Assembly (NCBI GenBank): GCA_036490215.1
Contig: DASXEH010000084.1
Span: forward strand, 57,709-121,708
DNA: 64,000 nt
Direction of reading: 5' to 3'
Source of the DNA: JASHSH01 sp036490215
Lineage (GTDB): Bacteria > Pseudomonadota > Alphaproteobacteria > Rhodospirillales > Magnetospirillaceae
Numbering within the stretch: the stretch's first letter is position 1; every line of letters begins with the position of its first letter. The notes beneath the pieces are model-generated. The model was not told the origin of the DNA and did no database searches. It saw only the letters and a list, made by a program, of their open reading frames with translations. A program made the position numbers and the translations under genes. Shown piece by piece: positions 36,489 through 45,702 of the stretch.

Positions 36489-36844
36489 GCGTGCGGTCCG
36501 GCAATGAAGCTGCACAAACGGCGGGAGCTGCGGGGCCCGTTCGGCTGCACGAAATTGCGAGCCTCATCCGCAGCAAGAACGCCGGACCATTCGATCTCAC
36601 GTTCGACATCATGTTCGATAGCGCGGAGAGTTATCAGAGGTGCGTGCACAGCGGCGTCTTCCAAGCGAATTCGTTGCAGCATCTTGTAAAAACGGATCCA
36701 TCCAAAATTCGAGTGCTTTTTTCCAAGGCGGCTCTCGCAATCAAAATTTCTATTCCTCGGCCGGTCACTCAGGGTGACTTTGGCGATCCCGACAGTCACG
36801 GAGGCCAGCAATATGCTGGCCTCCTGATGATTGAGATTCTGTAG
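36485..36844 (+). CDS. DUF4387-family protein (AtuA partner)
   Basis: 119 residues. ASLIRSKNAGPFDLTFDIMF and IKISIPRPVTQGDFGDPDSHGGQQYAGL are the two conserved blocks of DUF4387. These small proteins are usually encoded directly after an AtuA/DUF1446 gene in operons for hydroxy-acid or acyclic-terpenoid catabolism, and their biochemical role is not established. Here the gene looks intact although its usual partner is truncated. No signal peptide or membrane segment. Confidence 0.8.
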   Translation: MSVRSGNEAAQTAGAAGPVRLHEIASLIRSKNAGPFDLTFDIMFDSAESYQRCVHSGVFQANSLQHLVKTDPSKIRVLFSKAALAIKISIPRPVTQGDFGDPDSHGGQQYAGLLMIEIL

Positions 36845-36865
36845 TTTGCAGCCGAAAGTGCTCCA

Positions 36866-37621
36866 ATGAAAACTAAGACCAAGCTCAAGGTTCGCGGGCA
36901 AAACAGCAATAACGTGGCTGACATTTTGCGCGGCAGAATTTTGCAAATGAAGCTGCGCCCGGGCGAAATGCTTGATGAGGTATCAATTGCCTTGGAACTG
37001 GGTGTCTCCCGTACGCCAATGCGGGAAGCATTGATTCGCTTGGCCAGCGAAAATCTAGTGGAACTCATACCCAACCGCGGCGCGCGTGTCACCACGCTTA
37101 GTCTTCATGATATTCGCGAGTTGTTCGAAGTGCTGGAGGTCGTGCAGGGCATCACGACGCGCTGGGCAGCGTCACGCCGCGACGATGATGAAGTGGCGGA
37201 AATGCGCGTTGCCGCACGCGAATTTCATCGGCGAATTGCCGCAAATGATACTTTGACGGCGGTTCAACGCAATTTTGACTTTCACACGATCATCGCGCGG
37301 GCGGCGAAGAACGATCTTTTAGCGTCATTCTATTCGAACGTTTTGTCGCGGACCTTTAGATTGGGGTTGATTACCTTTGCCACTCCCGCGCGGACCAAGC
37401 GGGAGCGTCAACAAGATCTGCGATCCATCGAGACCGAACACGAGAGGCTTGTTAGGGCAATTGAAAGACGGGATGGCGTGGCCGCCGAAGCGTTGGCCCG
37501 TGAACATGCCCATCGATTTTTGGAGCGCGTGTCAAGATTTGCGACTGAGAATATGGCCGCTCAGGCGGGTTCCTATGAGCCCATTTTATCAGCCATGTTT
37601 TCGCAAAAAGCGACGGATTAG
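36866..37621 (+). CDS. GntR-family regulator with FCD effector domain
   Basis: 251 residues from ATG 36866. The N-terminal winged helix is typical (LRGRILQMKLRPGEMLDEVSIALELGVSRTPMREALIRLASENLV). The C-terminal all-helical FCD domain shows the metal or ligand His residues in FDFHTIIARAA and the ETEHERLVRAIERRD region. It follows the DUF4387 gene by 21 bp and probably controls that operon. Confidence 0.9.
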   Translation: MKTKTKLKVRGQNSNNVADILRGRILQMKLRPGEMLDEVSIALELGVSRTPMREALIRLASENLVELIPNRGARVTTLSLHDIRELFEVLEVVQGITTRWAASRRDDDEVAEMRVAAREFHRRIAANDTLTAVQRNFDFHTIIARAAKNDLLASFYSNVLSRTFRLGLITFATPARTKRERQQDLRSIETEHERLVRAIERRDGVAAEALAREHAHRFLERVSRFATENMAAQAGSYEPILSAMFSQKATD

Positions 37622-37976
37622 GTATCTGAATCGCTTGAGTTGGTGCCGCCTTTGGGGGGGGCGCACGCGCTATCTTGACTGCATCGGACCCGGGCCGAGT
37701 TCGCGGTGTCGACACCGCGCAGAAGCTGTGACCTGAGCCCTGTTTCTCATCCAGGTAGGAGTAAAGTCTGTTCCTCATTTGAGCCATCGGGCCCGGTGGT
37801 GCAATGGGATGGGGCGCGAAGCCCCCGAACGAGCGCAGCGTTCCATCCCGTCGCATCGTAGGAACGCCGAGCTTGGCGTAGATTCTTGGCAGAGAAATCG
37901 CCCAGAACTGGGTTGGCTCTAGACTGTGCAGCCCACCAACCGGACAAGCCAGTGGGGCTTTTGTCGGGAAAGAAGG
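37622..37976. other. Intergenic region with a palindrome, no supported gene
   Basis: No gene recognised. A perfect 18-bp palindrome (half-site CGCGGTGTC, 37702-37719) lies in it and could be an operator or part of a structure. Confidence 0.4.
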
Positions 37977-38006
37977 GCGGGCGTTGCCGAAAAGGGCGAC
38001 GCCCGC
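37977..38006 (-). terminator. Terminator-like hairpin after the first Liv-type operon
   Basis: GCGGGCGTCGCC pairs with GGCAACGCCCGC (one mismatch) across a short loop on the minus strand, directly after the stop of the binding-protein gene, followed by a mixed pyrimidine stretch. Confidence 0.6.
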
Positions 38007-38015
38007 TTTGACTTC

Positions 38016-39146
38016 CTACTTCAAGGTTTTTACGGCGCCTGAATCTTCGACGAGGCCCAAGGCCATGGTCGAGTCGATATCGTTGTCCTTATCGAGATTG
38101 ATCTTACCGACAAGACCATCGAATGGCATGACGTCGTGGATCGAGGCGGTCGTCACCTTGTGGTTCTTGGCGAAGGCGGCGGCGATCACGCGCGCGGTGT
38201 CATAACCATAGGCGCCGGGCCAACTCGGCTCTTCCTTGAAACGCGCCTTGAATTTCTCAATCCAATCAGCCGCGCGCGCTTTGCCTTCCGGCAGCTCGAC
38301 GGTAGGTGATGCGAAGACCACGCCTTTGATCTGGTCGGCCGGCGTTTTGTTGTAGAGCAGATCGATAAAGTCCATACCGACGAGGACGCGGCCGTCATGG
38401 ACGAGATCGAGCGTGCGCAGCGCGGCGATCATCGGCAGCAGGTTGAAGGAAAAGCCGTCAACGATCACGAGGTCCGGTTTGAACTCGGCGATCTTCAAGC
38501 CCAGCGTGCTGTAGTCCTTCGTACCGATGTCGTAGGCCTCGCGCATGACTTCGATGCCGTCTTTCTTAAGTTCCGGCACCAGGAACTGGCCATAGAATTC
38601 CTGCTGGCTCGCGATGTTGAGATGGATCGCGGCCACGCGTTTGGCACCCTTGGCCTTAGCATAATTGACATAGAGTGGCTGCTGCAGACGGAAATTCGGC
38701 AGGATGCGAACGCGGTTCGGATCGCCTTGCACAAAGGCCGTATCGAAGGCGTAGAGGATGTGCGGCACTTTTTTCTTATCGATTTCGGGTGCCACGGCGC
38801 GGGTCTGCGGCGATACGCCCGAGATATAAACGTCGAACGGCTCCAGCATCTGCTTTTGCAGCACGCTGATTGCCTGCTTCGCTTCGCCGGCATTGTCCTG
38901 GATGTCGGTCACGAAGGCGTCGCGCGGTACGTTATAGGCCTTGGCTGCATCGTCGAAGCCCATCAACAGGCCGTCGCGATATGGGATGGTGACGACGGCG
39001 ATCGGCCCGGTGAGTGGCAAGTTCATCGCCACACGGACGTGGTCGCCATCGGCGCGCGCCGTCATGGCAGATGCCGCCAGGCCAAGCCCGACCATAAACG
39101 CGGCACAGACGGCGCCGCGGCGTGAAATTCCCGCAAGTTTCCCCAT
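38016..39146 (-). CDS. Liv-type ABC importer substrate-binding protein (transporter 1)
   Basis: 376-residue precursor. The signal peptide runs to about residue 31 (cleavage near ARA-DGD). The mature start reads VRVAMNLPLTGPIAVVTIPYRDGLLMGFDDAA, the usual beginning of hydrophobic-amino-acid-type binding proteins (Peripla_BP_6), with the second-lobe YDIGTKDYSTLGLKIAEFKPD. This family carries branched amino acids but also many aromatic acids. It is the last gene of a minus-strand operon after two permeases and a fused ATPase. It lies beside the oxidative catabolic genes, so an aromatic or heterocyclic substrate is plausible. Confidence 0.9.
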   Translation of the reverse strand: MGKLAGISRRGAVCAAFMVGLGLAASAMTARADGDHVRVAMNLPLTGPIAVVTIPYRDGLLMGFDDAAKAYNVPRDAFVTDIQDNAGEAKQAISVLQKQMLEPFDVYISGVSPQTRAVAPEIDKKKVPHILYAFDTAFVQGDPNRVRILPNFRLQQPLYVNYAKAKGAKRVAAIHLNIASQQEFYGQFLVPELKKDGIEVMREAYDIGTKDYSTLGLKIAEFKPDLVIVDGFSFNLLPMIAALRTLDLVHDGRVLVGMDFIDLLYNKTPADQIKGVVFASPTVELPEGKARAADWIEKFKARFKEEPSWPGAYGYDTARVIAAAFAKNHKVTTASIHDVMPFDGLVGKINLDKDNDIDSTMALGLVEDSGAVKTLK

Positions 39147-39226
39147 TTCTTCCCTCCTGTTAGAACACCCTGAATGTGGCCAACGCGGCCGATACGATCT
39201 TCCCCTGTTGCGGCGGAGCAGGTTGT

Positions 39227-40795
39227 CTATGATTCGTGAGCCGCGGGCACCAAAATCAACGTCGCGCCCGAAGTCTGCCGCGCAATATCAGACCGGATAC
39301 GGTCGATGGTCGCGGCATCGAGCATGCTGAACGGCTCATCGAGAGCCCGGACGCGAGCATCCGCGCGCGCCAGTGCGACGGCCAAGGCAATCTGCTGCTT
39401 CTGCCCGCCGCTGAGATCGCCCAAGCGGCGCTTCAGGAAGGCGTCGAAGTCTTTTGCGCGATCCTGAGCGCCCGCCAGGCGCAGCGTTTCAACCACCGAG
39501 AGATTGTCGAAACTGTGATAACGGCTTTGGAGAATCGCGAGGCCCCGTTGAGTGCGCGTCCATGTGGCATCGCGTTCGATGGCCGTGCCGTCGACGGCGA
39601 TCGTTCCCTGATGGATGGGAATCAGGCCGGCCAGGGCTTCAAGTAGAGTGGTCTTGCCCCACCCATTCGGGGCGTGAAGTACGGCTAAGCTTCCTTCGGG
39701 CAAGGTAAGCGACAGCCCTTCGAAACTGCCGTCTTCGCGCATCTTGCCGATGATGGGCGTGCGTCCTCGGCAAACGACGACATCCCTGAGTTCGAAGACC
39801 GGCGGCTTGTCGCTGCTGGCCTGCCGTTCGGCGACCGATAGGATCGCGCCGCCGGGCAACTCTGTGTGGCGAATGGTGCTGCCGGGTCCGGCCACGGCCG
39901 TGATCCATCGCGTCAAATCGCCTGCGTCGGCCTTTGGACTGTCGTTATAGGCCCGTTGTGGCGATTCGACCGTTAATCGGCCCTGCGACAACGTCCAAAC
40001 CACGCTGGCCAATCCGATGATCAGCGGGATGTTGAAGACATGCTCGACGATGACCAGCGTAACGTCGCCGCCACGGACAAGCTCGGCCAGAAACGCGATG
40101 ACATCGTGGATGCCGTTCGCATCCAGGCCGGCAAGGGGCTCGTCGAGAAAAATGATGCGGCCGCCCGCCTGAATCGACCGGGCGATAGCCACGCGTTTGG
40201 ATTGTCCCAGGGACACTTGATCCGCCTGCGACTGACTGCGATGGCCCAGGCCGAAGCGTTCGAGCAGGGCATGGGCGCGGGCATTGGCAGTTTCGGTCTC
40301 GCGGCGAACTGCGCCGGGCGAGAGCAAGACGGATAAAGGATTTTCACCGCGCATCTTCTGCGTTGCCAGGGCAACGTTGTCGCGCAGAGACTGGGAGGCA
40401 AAGAGGCGGATTTCCTGCCAGGTGCGGCTGATGCCGGCGCGCGCCACCCGCTCGGGCGTGAAGTGGTCGGCGAAATTGAAGGTTCGCCACCAGCGGCGGG
40501 GAAAGGCGAAGCGATCCTGCGCCGTGGGGGACGATACCTCGATGGTGCCGGCATCCGGCGCAAGGCTTCCGGTCAAGATATTGAGCAGAGTCGTTTTGCC
40601 CGAGCCGTTGCTGCCGCGCAGCAGGACGACCTCGCCATGGCGCAGTTCGACCGACACATCGTCGATTACGACCGTGCCGCCGAAGGACTGGCGGATATTC
40701 TCCGCGTGCAAGACCACGTCGCCGCGTGAGAGCAGGCTTGTATCGGCTTCTCCGGGCCCGGCCTCGGGCCTAGTTGAGTTTGAAGTCACCGGCAA
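39227..40795 (-). CDS. Fused Liv-type ATPase pair (LivG-LivF fusion, transporter 1)
   Basis: 522 residues with two complete ABC domains. Domain 1: Walker A RGSNGSGKTTLLNIL, signature-like VSLGQSKRVAIARS, Walker B IIFLDEPLAGLD. Domain 2: Walker A HAPNGWGKTTLLEAL, signature LSGGQKQQIALAVAL, Walker B VRALDEPFSMLD. LivG and LivF are normally two proteins, and in this window the second Liv system keeps them separate. The start overlaps the permease gene by 26 bp. Confidence 0.92.
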   Translation of the reverse strand: MPVTSNSTRPEAGPGEADTSLLSRGDVVLHAENIRQSFGGTVVIDDVSVELRHGEVVLLRGSNGSGKTTLLNILTGSLAPDAGTIEVSSPTAQDRFAFPRRWWRTFNFADHFTPERVARAGISRTWQEIRLFASQSLRDNVALATQKMRGENPLSVLLSPGAVRRETETANARAHALLERFGLGHRSQSQADQVSLGQSKRVAIARSIQAGGRIIFLDEPLAGLDANGIHDVIAFLAELVRGGDVTLVIVEHVFNIPLIIGLASVVWTLSQGRLTVESPQRAYNDSPKADAGDLTRWITAVAGPGSTIRHTELPGGAILSVAERQASSDKPPVFELRDVVVCRGRTPIIGKMREDGSFEGLSLTLPEGSLAVLHAPNGWGKTTLLEALAGLIPIHQGTIAVDGTAIERDATWTRTQRGLAILQSRYHSFDNLSVVETLRLAGAQDRAKDFDAFLKRRLGDLSGGQKQQIALAVALARADARVRALDEPFSMLDAATIDRIRSDIARQTSGATLILVPAAHES

Positions 40796-41672
40796 TTCCT
40801 TGTGGCCGAATGTGCATCAAGACGATCAGCAGCACGCCGTAGAGAAACAGCCGGAGATCCACGGCCAGCGTGTCGGGCAGATTGAGGAAACGCAGGCCCT
40901 CGGGAATCAGCAATAACAGCAGCGTGCCAACCATAGGCCCCCGGAAGCTGTTGCCGACGCCGCCGACGATGATCATCGAGAGGAACAGGATCGATTCGGA
41001 CAGCGATCCCGACGAAGGATCGACGAACGAAACGTAGGAGGCGTACATCCCGCCCGCTACGCCGGCCATCGCGCAGGCCAACGCCAGGGCCTGGACCTTG
41101 AGCAAGCGTACGTCCTTGCCCAGGCTGCGCGTGGCCAGTTCGTCGTCGCGCATCGCCTTCAAGACGCGGCCCCAGGGCGAAGACAGCAGACGCCACACCA
41201 GAAGCAGGAACCCGGCGGCGATGACCGTGAAAAGCAGCGCGACGGAGGGGACCGACGAAAACTGAAGCCCCAGAATGGATGGACGGGAAATATCGCTGAG
41301 GCCGAAGGCCCCATTGGTCAGGTTGTTCCAACTGCCAATCGCGCTATCGGGCGACCACCAATTGTACAGAACGCTGAACAACATGGTCTGAACGGCCAGC
41401 GAAAACAGCACGAAGAAGTCGCCGCGCAGGCGCCACGCTGCTGAAGATAGCAACAGGCTCAAGATGGCAGAAACCGCCGCGCCAATGATGATTGCCGGAA
41501 CGAAGCCCAAGCCGAGGGTCAGGCTCGACAGCGCGAAGGAGTAAGCGCCGACTACGAAGAAACCTGCATGGGCCAGCGTGATAATGCCGCAATAGCCGAC
41601 GACGATGTTGAGGCTGAGCGCAACGATCACGTAGATGTCGAAATAAACGAGAAGGTGAAGCGGATACATCAT
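40770..41672 (-). CDS. Liv-type permease (LivM type, transporter 1)
   Basis: About 300 residues from ATG 41672 (MMYPLHLLVYFDIYVIVALSL). LNIVVGYCGIITLAHAGFFVVGAYS is the LivM signature, and eight or more membrane helices follow with the EAA-type loop region near RDDELATRSLGKDVRLLKVQA. The start overlaps the stop of the upstream LivH-type gene. It forms half of the channel. Confidence 0.92.
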   Translation of the reverse strand: MMYPLHLLVYFDIYVIVALSLNIVVGYCGIITLAHAGFFVVGAYSFALSSLTLGLGFVPAIIIGAAVSAILSLLLSSAAWRLRGDFFVLFSLAVQTMLFSVLYNWWSPDSAIGSWNNLTNGAFGLSDISRPSILGLQFSSVPSVALLFTVIAAGFLLLVWRLLSSPWGRVLKAMRDDELATRSLGKDVRLLKVQALALACAMAGVAGGMYASYVSFVDPSSGSLSESILFLSMIIVGGVGNSFRGPMVGTLLLLLIPEGLRFLNLPDTLAVDLRLFLYGVLLIVLMHIRPQGIAGDFKLN

Positions 41673-42535
41673 GCCTCCGCCTCGACTCTGCCCCGGCGGG
41701 CGATGAGGCCCTGCGGGCGGGCGAATAGGAATGCGATCAGAAGGAGGAAGGTGATCCCGTCCTGCCATTGCGGTGAGGTGATCCACACCACCTCGGCGCG
41801 CACCAAGCCGATCAGGAAGCCGGCGATGACGGGTCCTAGTAAGGATGTGCGTCCACCTATGATCGCAGCAGTGATCGCGATTACCAGAGCGTCAAGGCCG
41901 CTATAGGGATAGAAGCCGATCTGCTGCGCTTCCAGCAGCGCTGCGATTCCGCCCAGAAATCCTGAAATGCCGAAGGCGACGAGCCGCAGTGTGTTGACGT
42001 TGTAGCCGCGCAGCGCGACTTCCTTGGCGTTGTCGGCCAAAGCCCGAAAGGTTAGGCCGATATTGGAGAAACGTAGCCACACGAAGAACAGGATCAGGGT
42101 GGCGATCGCCGCCAACCCGGACAGCAGATGGCTCATCGGCAGCAGCGCGCCCGGCATGCGGAAGAGACCATGCGTCTCCCATAGCGCCTTCGATTCATTA
42201 CCCCAGATGATGACGATTACCTGCACCGTCGCTATGTAGATGCCGAGCGACGACAGAAGGTGGGCCACGTATCCGGCGCGGCGGCGCGCCAGGCGCATAT
42301 GATTGAAGATGTCGATGGCGATTGAGAAAAGAACGCCGGCGACCACACCGATGATGGCGGACAGAAGCCATGAGCATCCGAGCAAATGAAGCTGCCACGT
42401 CAGCAACGGCACCGCCGCATACACGGCGGCCAACGCCATGTGGAAGGCCTTGGTGGGCAGATAGACGAGTTGAAACGCCAACGCCAGCAGCGCCACAGTG
42501 GCGCCGGTAACTAAGCCATTGGCGATGATCTGCAT
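41669..42535 (-). CDS. Liv-type permease (LivH type, transporter 1)
   Basis: 288 residues, almost entirely membrane-spanning. QIIANGLVTGATVALLALAF at the N-terminus and the later LRLVAFGISGFLGGIAALLEA and DALVIAITAAIIGGRTSLLGPVIAGF are family blocks. It is the first gene of the minus-strand transporter operon. Its promoter should lie in the divergent region that carries the shared operator-like sequence at 42709-42738. Confidence 0.92.
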   Translation of the reverse strand: MQIIANGLVTGATVALLALAFQLVYLPTKAFHMALAAVYAAVPLLTWQLHLLGCSWLLSAIIGVVAGVLFSIAIDIFNHMRLARRRAGYVAHLLSSLGIYIATVQVIVIIWGNESKALWETHGLFRMPGALLPMSHLLSGLAAIATLILFFVWLRFSNIGLTFRALADNAKEVALRGYNVNTLRLVAFGISGFLGGIAALLEAQQIGFYPYSGLDALVIAITAAIIGGRTSLLGPVIAGFLIGLVRAEVVWITSPQWQDGITFLLLIAFLFARPQGLIARRGRVEAEA

Positions 42536-42708
42536 CTAACGCCGGCCCGGCCGCGGTTGAGGCACGGTGTGGTGCGCCGCACCGCCGACGCGGAAAAGCA
42601 TGGCCCAGCTTGCGGAAGCTTTCGCGCTCGCCCGCGCCAACAGCCCGGATTTTGCCGAAACGTCGATTGACATGCTCGTCCCCAGTCCGAGTGCTGCGAC
42701 GCTAACAC

Positions 42709-42738
42709 CTGAAGTCTGTATACACAATACGGAACACG
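42709..42738 (+). promoter_or_regulatory. Operator-like element, copy 1
   Basis: CTGAAGTCTGTATAC followed by AATAC and AA.AC matches the copy at 48703-48732 at about 25 of 30 positions. It lies between the divergent Liv-type operon and the first HDO gene. The likely binder is the FCD-GntR protein encoded at 47839-48528, because the core also occurs just before that gene. Confidence 0.6.
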
Positions 42739-42887
42739 GTATCTCTTGACCCTTTCGGCGGCGGTCATATAGGAATCGAGTCATGGCGGCGCCGCGCATC
42801 GCGATTCGAGTCGCGAGGCAGCCGGAGAAGTTCGCTTCGATCGGGCGGGCGGCGGCCTCAGCCATAGAGGGAACAGGGGAGATCGTG

Positions 42888-43583
42888 ATGTTGGACGTTT
42901 CCAAAACACTCGCGGAAATCGAGGTGCTGCATGAAAAGCAGCCCCTGCAGGACCACCCGCTCTATTCGCGTATCGTCAACGGTGATTTCAACAAGCGGCA
43001 GATCCAGGAATACGTGAAGCAGTATTCGATCATCCCGCTGCACAATCACAACTATCACGGGCCGCTTTATGTGGTGTGTCCCGACTATCGGTGGCGGGCC
43101 CGTCTGGCCGAGGTCGTTTACGAGGAGGGCACCGGCCGCCTCTATTCCGACGGCGTGCCGCACAACGAACTCTATATGGAGTTCGCGGAAGATCTGGGCA
43201 TTCCGCGCAAGGAGATGATGGATGTGCGCTACTGCGCCGAATCCATCGCCATCGGCCAGTTCTACAACAAGATCTGCAGCCGCAATTTCCTCGAAGGCTG
43301 CTCGGCACACATGCTGGCCGGTGAGCGCCAGGGCGTAGGTTGGATGACCACCTTCGCCAATTCGATGCGGAAGAACTACGGCCTGACCGACAAGGGCGCG
43401 AAGTTCTGGATCGTCCACGACAAGGCGGACGAAGACCATTCGTCGATCGGCACCGAACTGCTGCACGAATTCGCCAAGACGGAAGACGACCTGAAGATGG
43501 TCATCGAGACGTGCCGCATCACATTGGCGATGAGCAAGATGTTCTACGACGGCATCATGAACAGCATGGACGCCGTGGTCTGA
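42888..43583 (+). CDS. Haem-oxygenase-fold putative diiron enzyme, paralogue 1 (PqqC/TenA-like, HDO family)
   Basis: 231 residues from ATG 42888 with AGGGGAG 7 bases upstream; earlier in-frame starts are less likely. It is an all-helical TenA/PqqC-type protein, probably of the iron-containing redox enzyme family. Candidate metal ligands are Glu79/Glu80 in VVYEEGTGR, His92 in GVPHNELY, and Asp181/Asp183 with His184 in ADEDHSSIG. HDO enzymes use a diiron centre and O2 to oxidise or cleave small substrates (UndA, BesC, SznF, CADD). A second copy lies at 49245-49952. The genes around it encode VOC dioxygenases, dienelactone hydrolases and ferredoxins. The reaction is unknown; PQQ synthesis is unlikely because no other pqq gene is present. 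Confidence 0.8.
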   Translation: MLDVSKTLAEIEVLHEKQPLQDHPLYSRIVNGDFNKRQIQEYVKQYSIIPLHNHNYHGPLYVVCPDYRWRARLAEVVYEEGTGRLYSDGVPHNELYMEFAEDLGIPRKEMMDVRYCAESIAIGQFYNKICSRNFLEGCSAHMLAGERQGVGWMTTFANSMRKNYGLTDKGAKFWIVHDKADEDHSSIGTELLHEFAKTEDDLKMVIETCRITLAMSKMFYDGIMNSMDAVV

Positions 43584-43600
43584 GCCGAGGCCGGGTGGCA

Positions 43601-43630
43601 CCTGATGCGGATCGAGATATCCGCATCAGG
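43601..43630 (+). other. Perfect 12-bp-stem hairpin after HDO gene 1
   Basis: CCTGATGCGGAT pairs fully with ATCCGCATCAGG around the loop CGAGAT. No U tract follows; the Shine-Dalgarno of the next gene comes a few bases later. It lies 17 bp after the HDO stop. A hairpin of identical geometry follows the second HDO gene. Confidence 0.8.
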
Positions 43631-43647
43631 CGAAAGGGGAGAGGGAC

Positions 43648-44634
43648 ATGTCGGTGAGCAGCAAGAAGATTTTTCGCCCGCGCCGCCTAGGGCACGCCAA
43701 CCTATGGGTCGATGATCTGGCGCGGTCCGAGGCCTTCTATAACGAGGTCTGCGGGCTGGCGGTCGAGTTCACCGAGCCCGGACTGAAGGCGTCTTTCCTC
43801 GGCACAGGCAATACGCCACACGATCTGGGAATGATCGAGGTGACGGGCGGCAAGGCCCGCTATGGCCGCGACGGGCTGCTCCAGTTGCCTGAAGGAATCG
43901 GCTTTGCTGCCGGGCTCAACCACCTAGCCTGGGAAGTCGAAAACGAGGTGGAACTGGTCGAAGGATGGAAGCGTGCGACCAGCGCCAATCTGCCGGTCCA
44001 CATGACCGTCGATCATCAGGTGGCTCACAGCATCTATATCGGCGATCCCGACGGCAACGAGATCGAGTTCTATTGCGATACGGTCAAGGACTGGCGCCGT
44101 GTTCTTCATGGCGAAATGGACCTGATCACCAGCGCGTGGACGCCGGGTCAGGAGGAGCCTTTCGCCGATCCCCGCTACGACATCAATCCCGAGGTTCGGC
44201 ATGTCGATCAGGCTAGGGTGCATCCACATCGCGTGACGCATGTCGTGCTGGTGACACAGAATATCGATCGTATGTCGCAGTTCTACGCCCGTATCGGCGG
44301 CATGGACGTGGTCCACACCGCGGCGGGCGGGCGCGTGTTCTTCATGCGCGGTAGCCATGACGGATATCGATACAACCTCGCGATCTGCGAAGGCGAGCAG
44401 AACGCCTACCACCATATCTCATTCGAGCTTGAAAGCGACAAGGCTGTCGCAGAGGCCGAACGCCGTTTGCGGGAGGTGGGCATCAAGCCCGAACGCAGTA
44501 TCGATAACGATTGGAAGCGTAGCTTCTTCCTGATCGATCCCGATGGCCTGCGCAGCGAGTACTACGCCTATCGGACGATGGGATTCGTCGCATTCCACGA
44601 TGCCATCGGTGAAGAGCAGGCCTATCTGGTCTGA
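43648..44634 (+). CDS. Two-domain VOC extradiol-type dioxygenase, paralogue 1
   Basis: 328 residues with two vicinal-oxygen-chelate modules. Unlike classical catechol 2,3-dioxygenases, where only the C-terminal module binds iron, both halves seem to have a metal triad: His16 (LGHANLW), His92 (LNHLAWEV) and Glu140 (GNEIEFYCD); then His198 (VTHVVLV), His256 (YHHISFEL) and Glu304 (LRSEYYAY). It is very similar to the protein at 56613-57599. It probably opens a dihydroxylated ring or related enediol, with ring products going to the dienelactone hydrolases. An isomerase or non-oxygenase VOC role is possible. Start ATG 43648 with GGGGAGAGGG upstream. Confidence 0.85.
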   Translation: MSVSSKKIFRPRRLGHANLWVDDLARSEAFYNEVCGLAVEFTEPGLKASFLGTGNTPHDLGMIEVTGGKARYGRDGLLQLPEGIGFAAGLNHLAWEVENEVELVEGWKRATSANLPVHMTVDHQVAHSIYIGDPDGNEIEFYCDTVKDWRRVLHGEMDLITSAWTPGQEEPFADPRYDINPEVRHVDQARVHPHRVTHVVLVTQNIDRMSQFYARIGGMDVVHTAAGGRVFFMRGSHDGYRYNLAICEGEQNAYHHISFELESDKAVAEAERRLREVGIKPERSIDNDWKRSFFLIDPDGLRSEYYAYRTMGFVAFHDAIGEEQAYLV

Positions 44635-44661
44635 TCGGATCATCGCTGAAGGAGACGGCTA

Positions 44662-45666
44662 ATGGAAAATCGGCAGCTTGGTGCCAGTGGTATCGCGGTT
44701 TCGGCCCTGGGATTGGGGTGTCTGAGCTTCTCGGGTTATTACGGCTCGGGCGGCCGCGTGCCGGCCGATGATGCGCGGAAGCTGATCGATCGGGCGCTCG
44801 GTCTGGGGGTCAACTTCTTCGATACGGCCGCGATGTATGTCGGCAGCGAGGAACTATTGGGAAGCGCTTTGAAGGGACGGCGCGAAAAGCGAACCATCGC
44901 CACCAAATTCGGCGTCATCCTCGATACCGGTGGCCGCCCTGCCGGCATGGATGCCAGACCCGAGGCCGTCGTCAAGGCATGCGACGAAAGCCTCCTCCGT
45001 CTGGGCATCGACGTGATCGATCTGTTCTATCTACACCGCATCGATCGCGCGGTGCCGATCGAGGATACGGTGGGCGCCCTGGCCGATCTCATCCATGCCG
45101 GCAAGATCAAGGGGATCGGCTTGTGCGAGGTGTCTTCGGTGACCTTGCGCCGCGCCCATGGCACTCATCCGATCGCTGCGGTGCAATCAGAGTATTCGCT
45201 GTGGAGCCGCGAGGTGGAGGACAAGATCCTGCCAACCTGTCGGGAATTGGGTATCGCCTTTGTGCCTTACAGCCCTCTCGGGCGTGGCTTTCTATCTGGT
45301 GAAGTCAAAGCCGTTGACGACCTTCCCACCACCGATATCCGCCGTGCGATTCCTCGGTTTCAAGCCGAGAATTTCGCCCGCAACCAGGCACTCATGCGTG
45401 ACCTGGCCGCGATGGCCGCGCGCTACGAAGCCACACCGGCACAGGTCGCGCTGGCTTGGCTGCTGCGGCAGGGCGACGACATCGTTCCGATTCCGGGAAC
45501 GAAACACATCAAATATCTGGAAGAGAACGCATGCGCGGTCAATGTGCGGATAAGCCCCGACGACGTTGCAACGCTCAGCCGTACCTTCGCGCCGGACCGG
45601 ATTGCAGGGGAGCGTCACGGGGAAGCGTCGGGTCGTTTCGTCGATACGGAACCCGGCGTGTCCTGA
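44662..45666 (+). CDS. Aldo/keto reductase
   Basis: 334 residues, TIM-barrel family. The catalytic tetrad can be seen: Asp in NFFDTAAMYVG with Tyr, Lys in IATKFGV, and His in LFYLHRID. The NADPH-binding end (DIVPIPGTKHIKYLEEN) is intact. The N-terminal RQLGASGIAVSALGLGCLSFSGYYG resembles plant-auxin-type/YakC-type aldo-keto reductases. It follows the VOC gene by 27 bp and is likely co-transcribed; the carbonyl it reduces is unknown. The next gene starts directly after its stop. Confidence 0.92.
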   Translation: MENRQLGASGIAVSALGLGCLSFSGYYGSGGRVPADDARKLIDRALGLGVNFFDTAAMYVGSEELLGSALKGRREKRTIATKFGVILDTGGRPAGMDARPEAVVKACDESLLRLGIDVIDLFYLHRIDRAVPIEDTVGALADLIHAGKIKGIGLCEVSSVTLRRAHGTHPIAAVQSEYSLWSREVEDKILPTCRELGIAFVPYSPLGRGFLSGEVKAVDDLPTTDIRRAIPRFQAENFARNQALMRDLAAMAARYEATPAQVALAWLLRQGDDIVPIPGTKHIKYLEENACAVNVRISPDDVATLSRTFAPDRIAGERHGEASGRFVDTEPGVS

Positions 45667-45702
45667 GTGGATTCGGCGTATGAAAAACGAGGGGAGGGAT
45701 GC

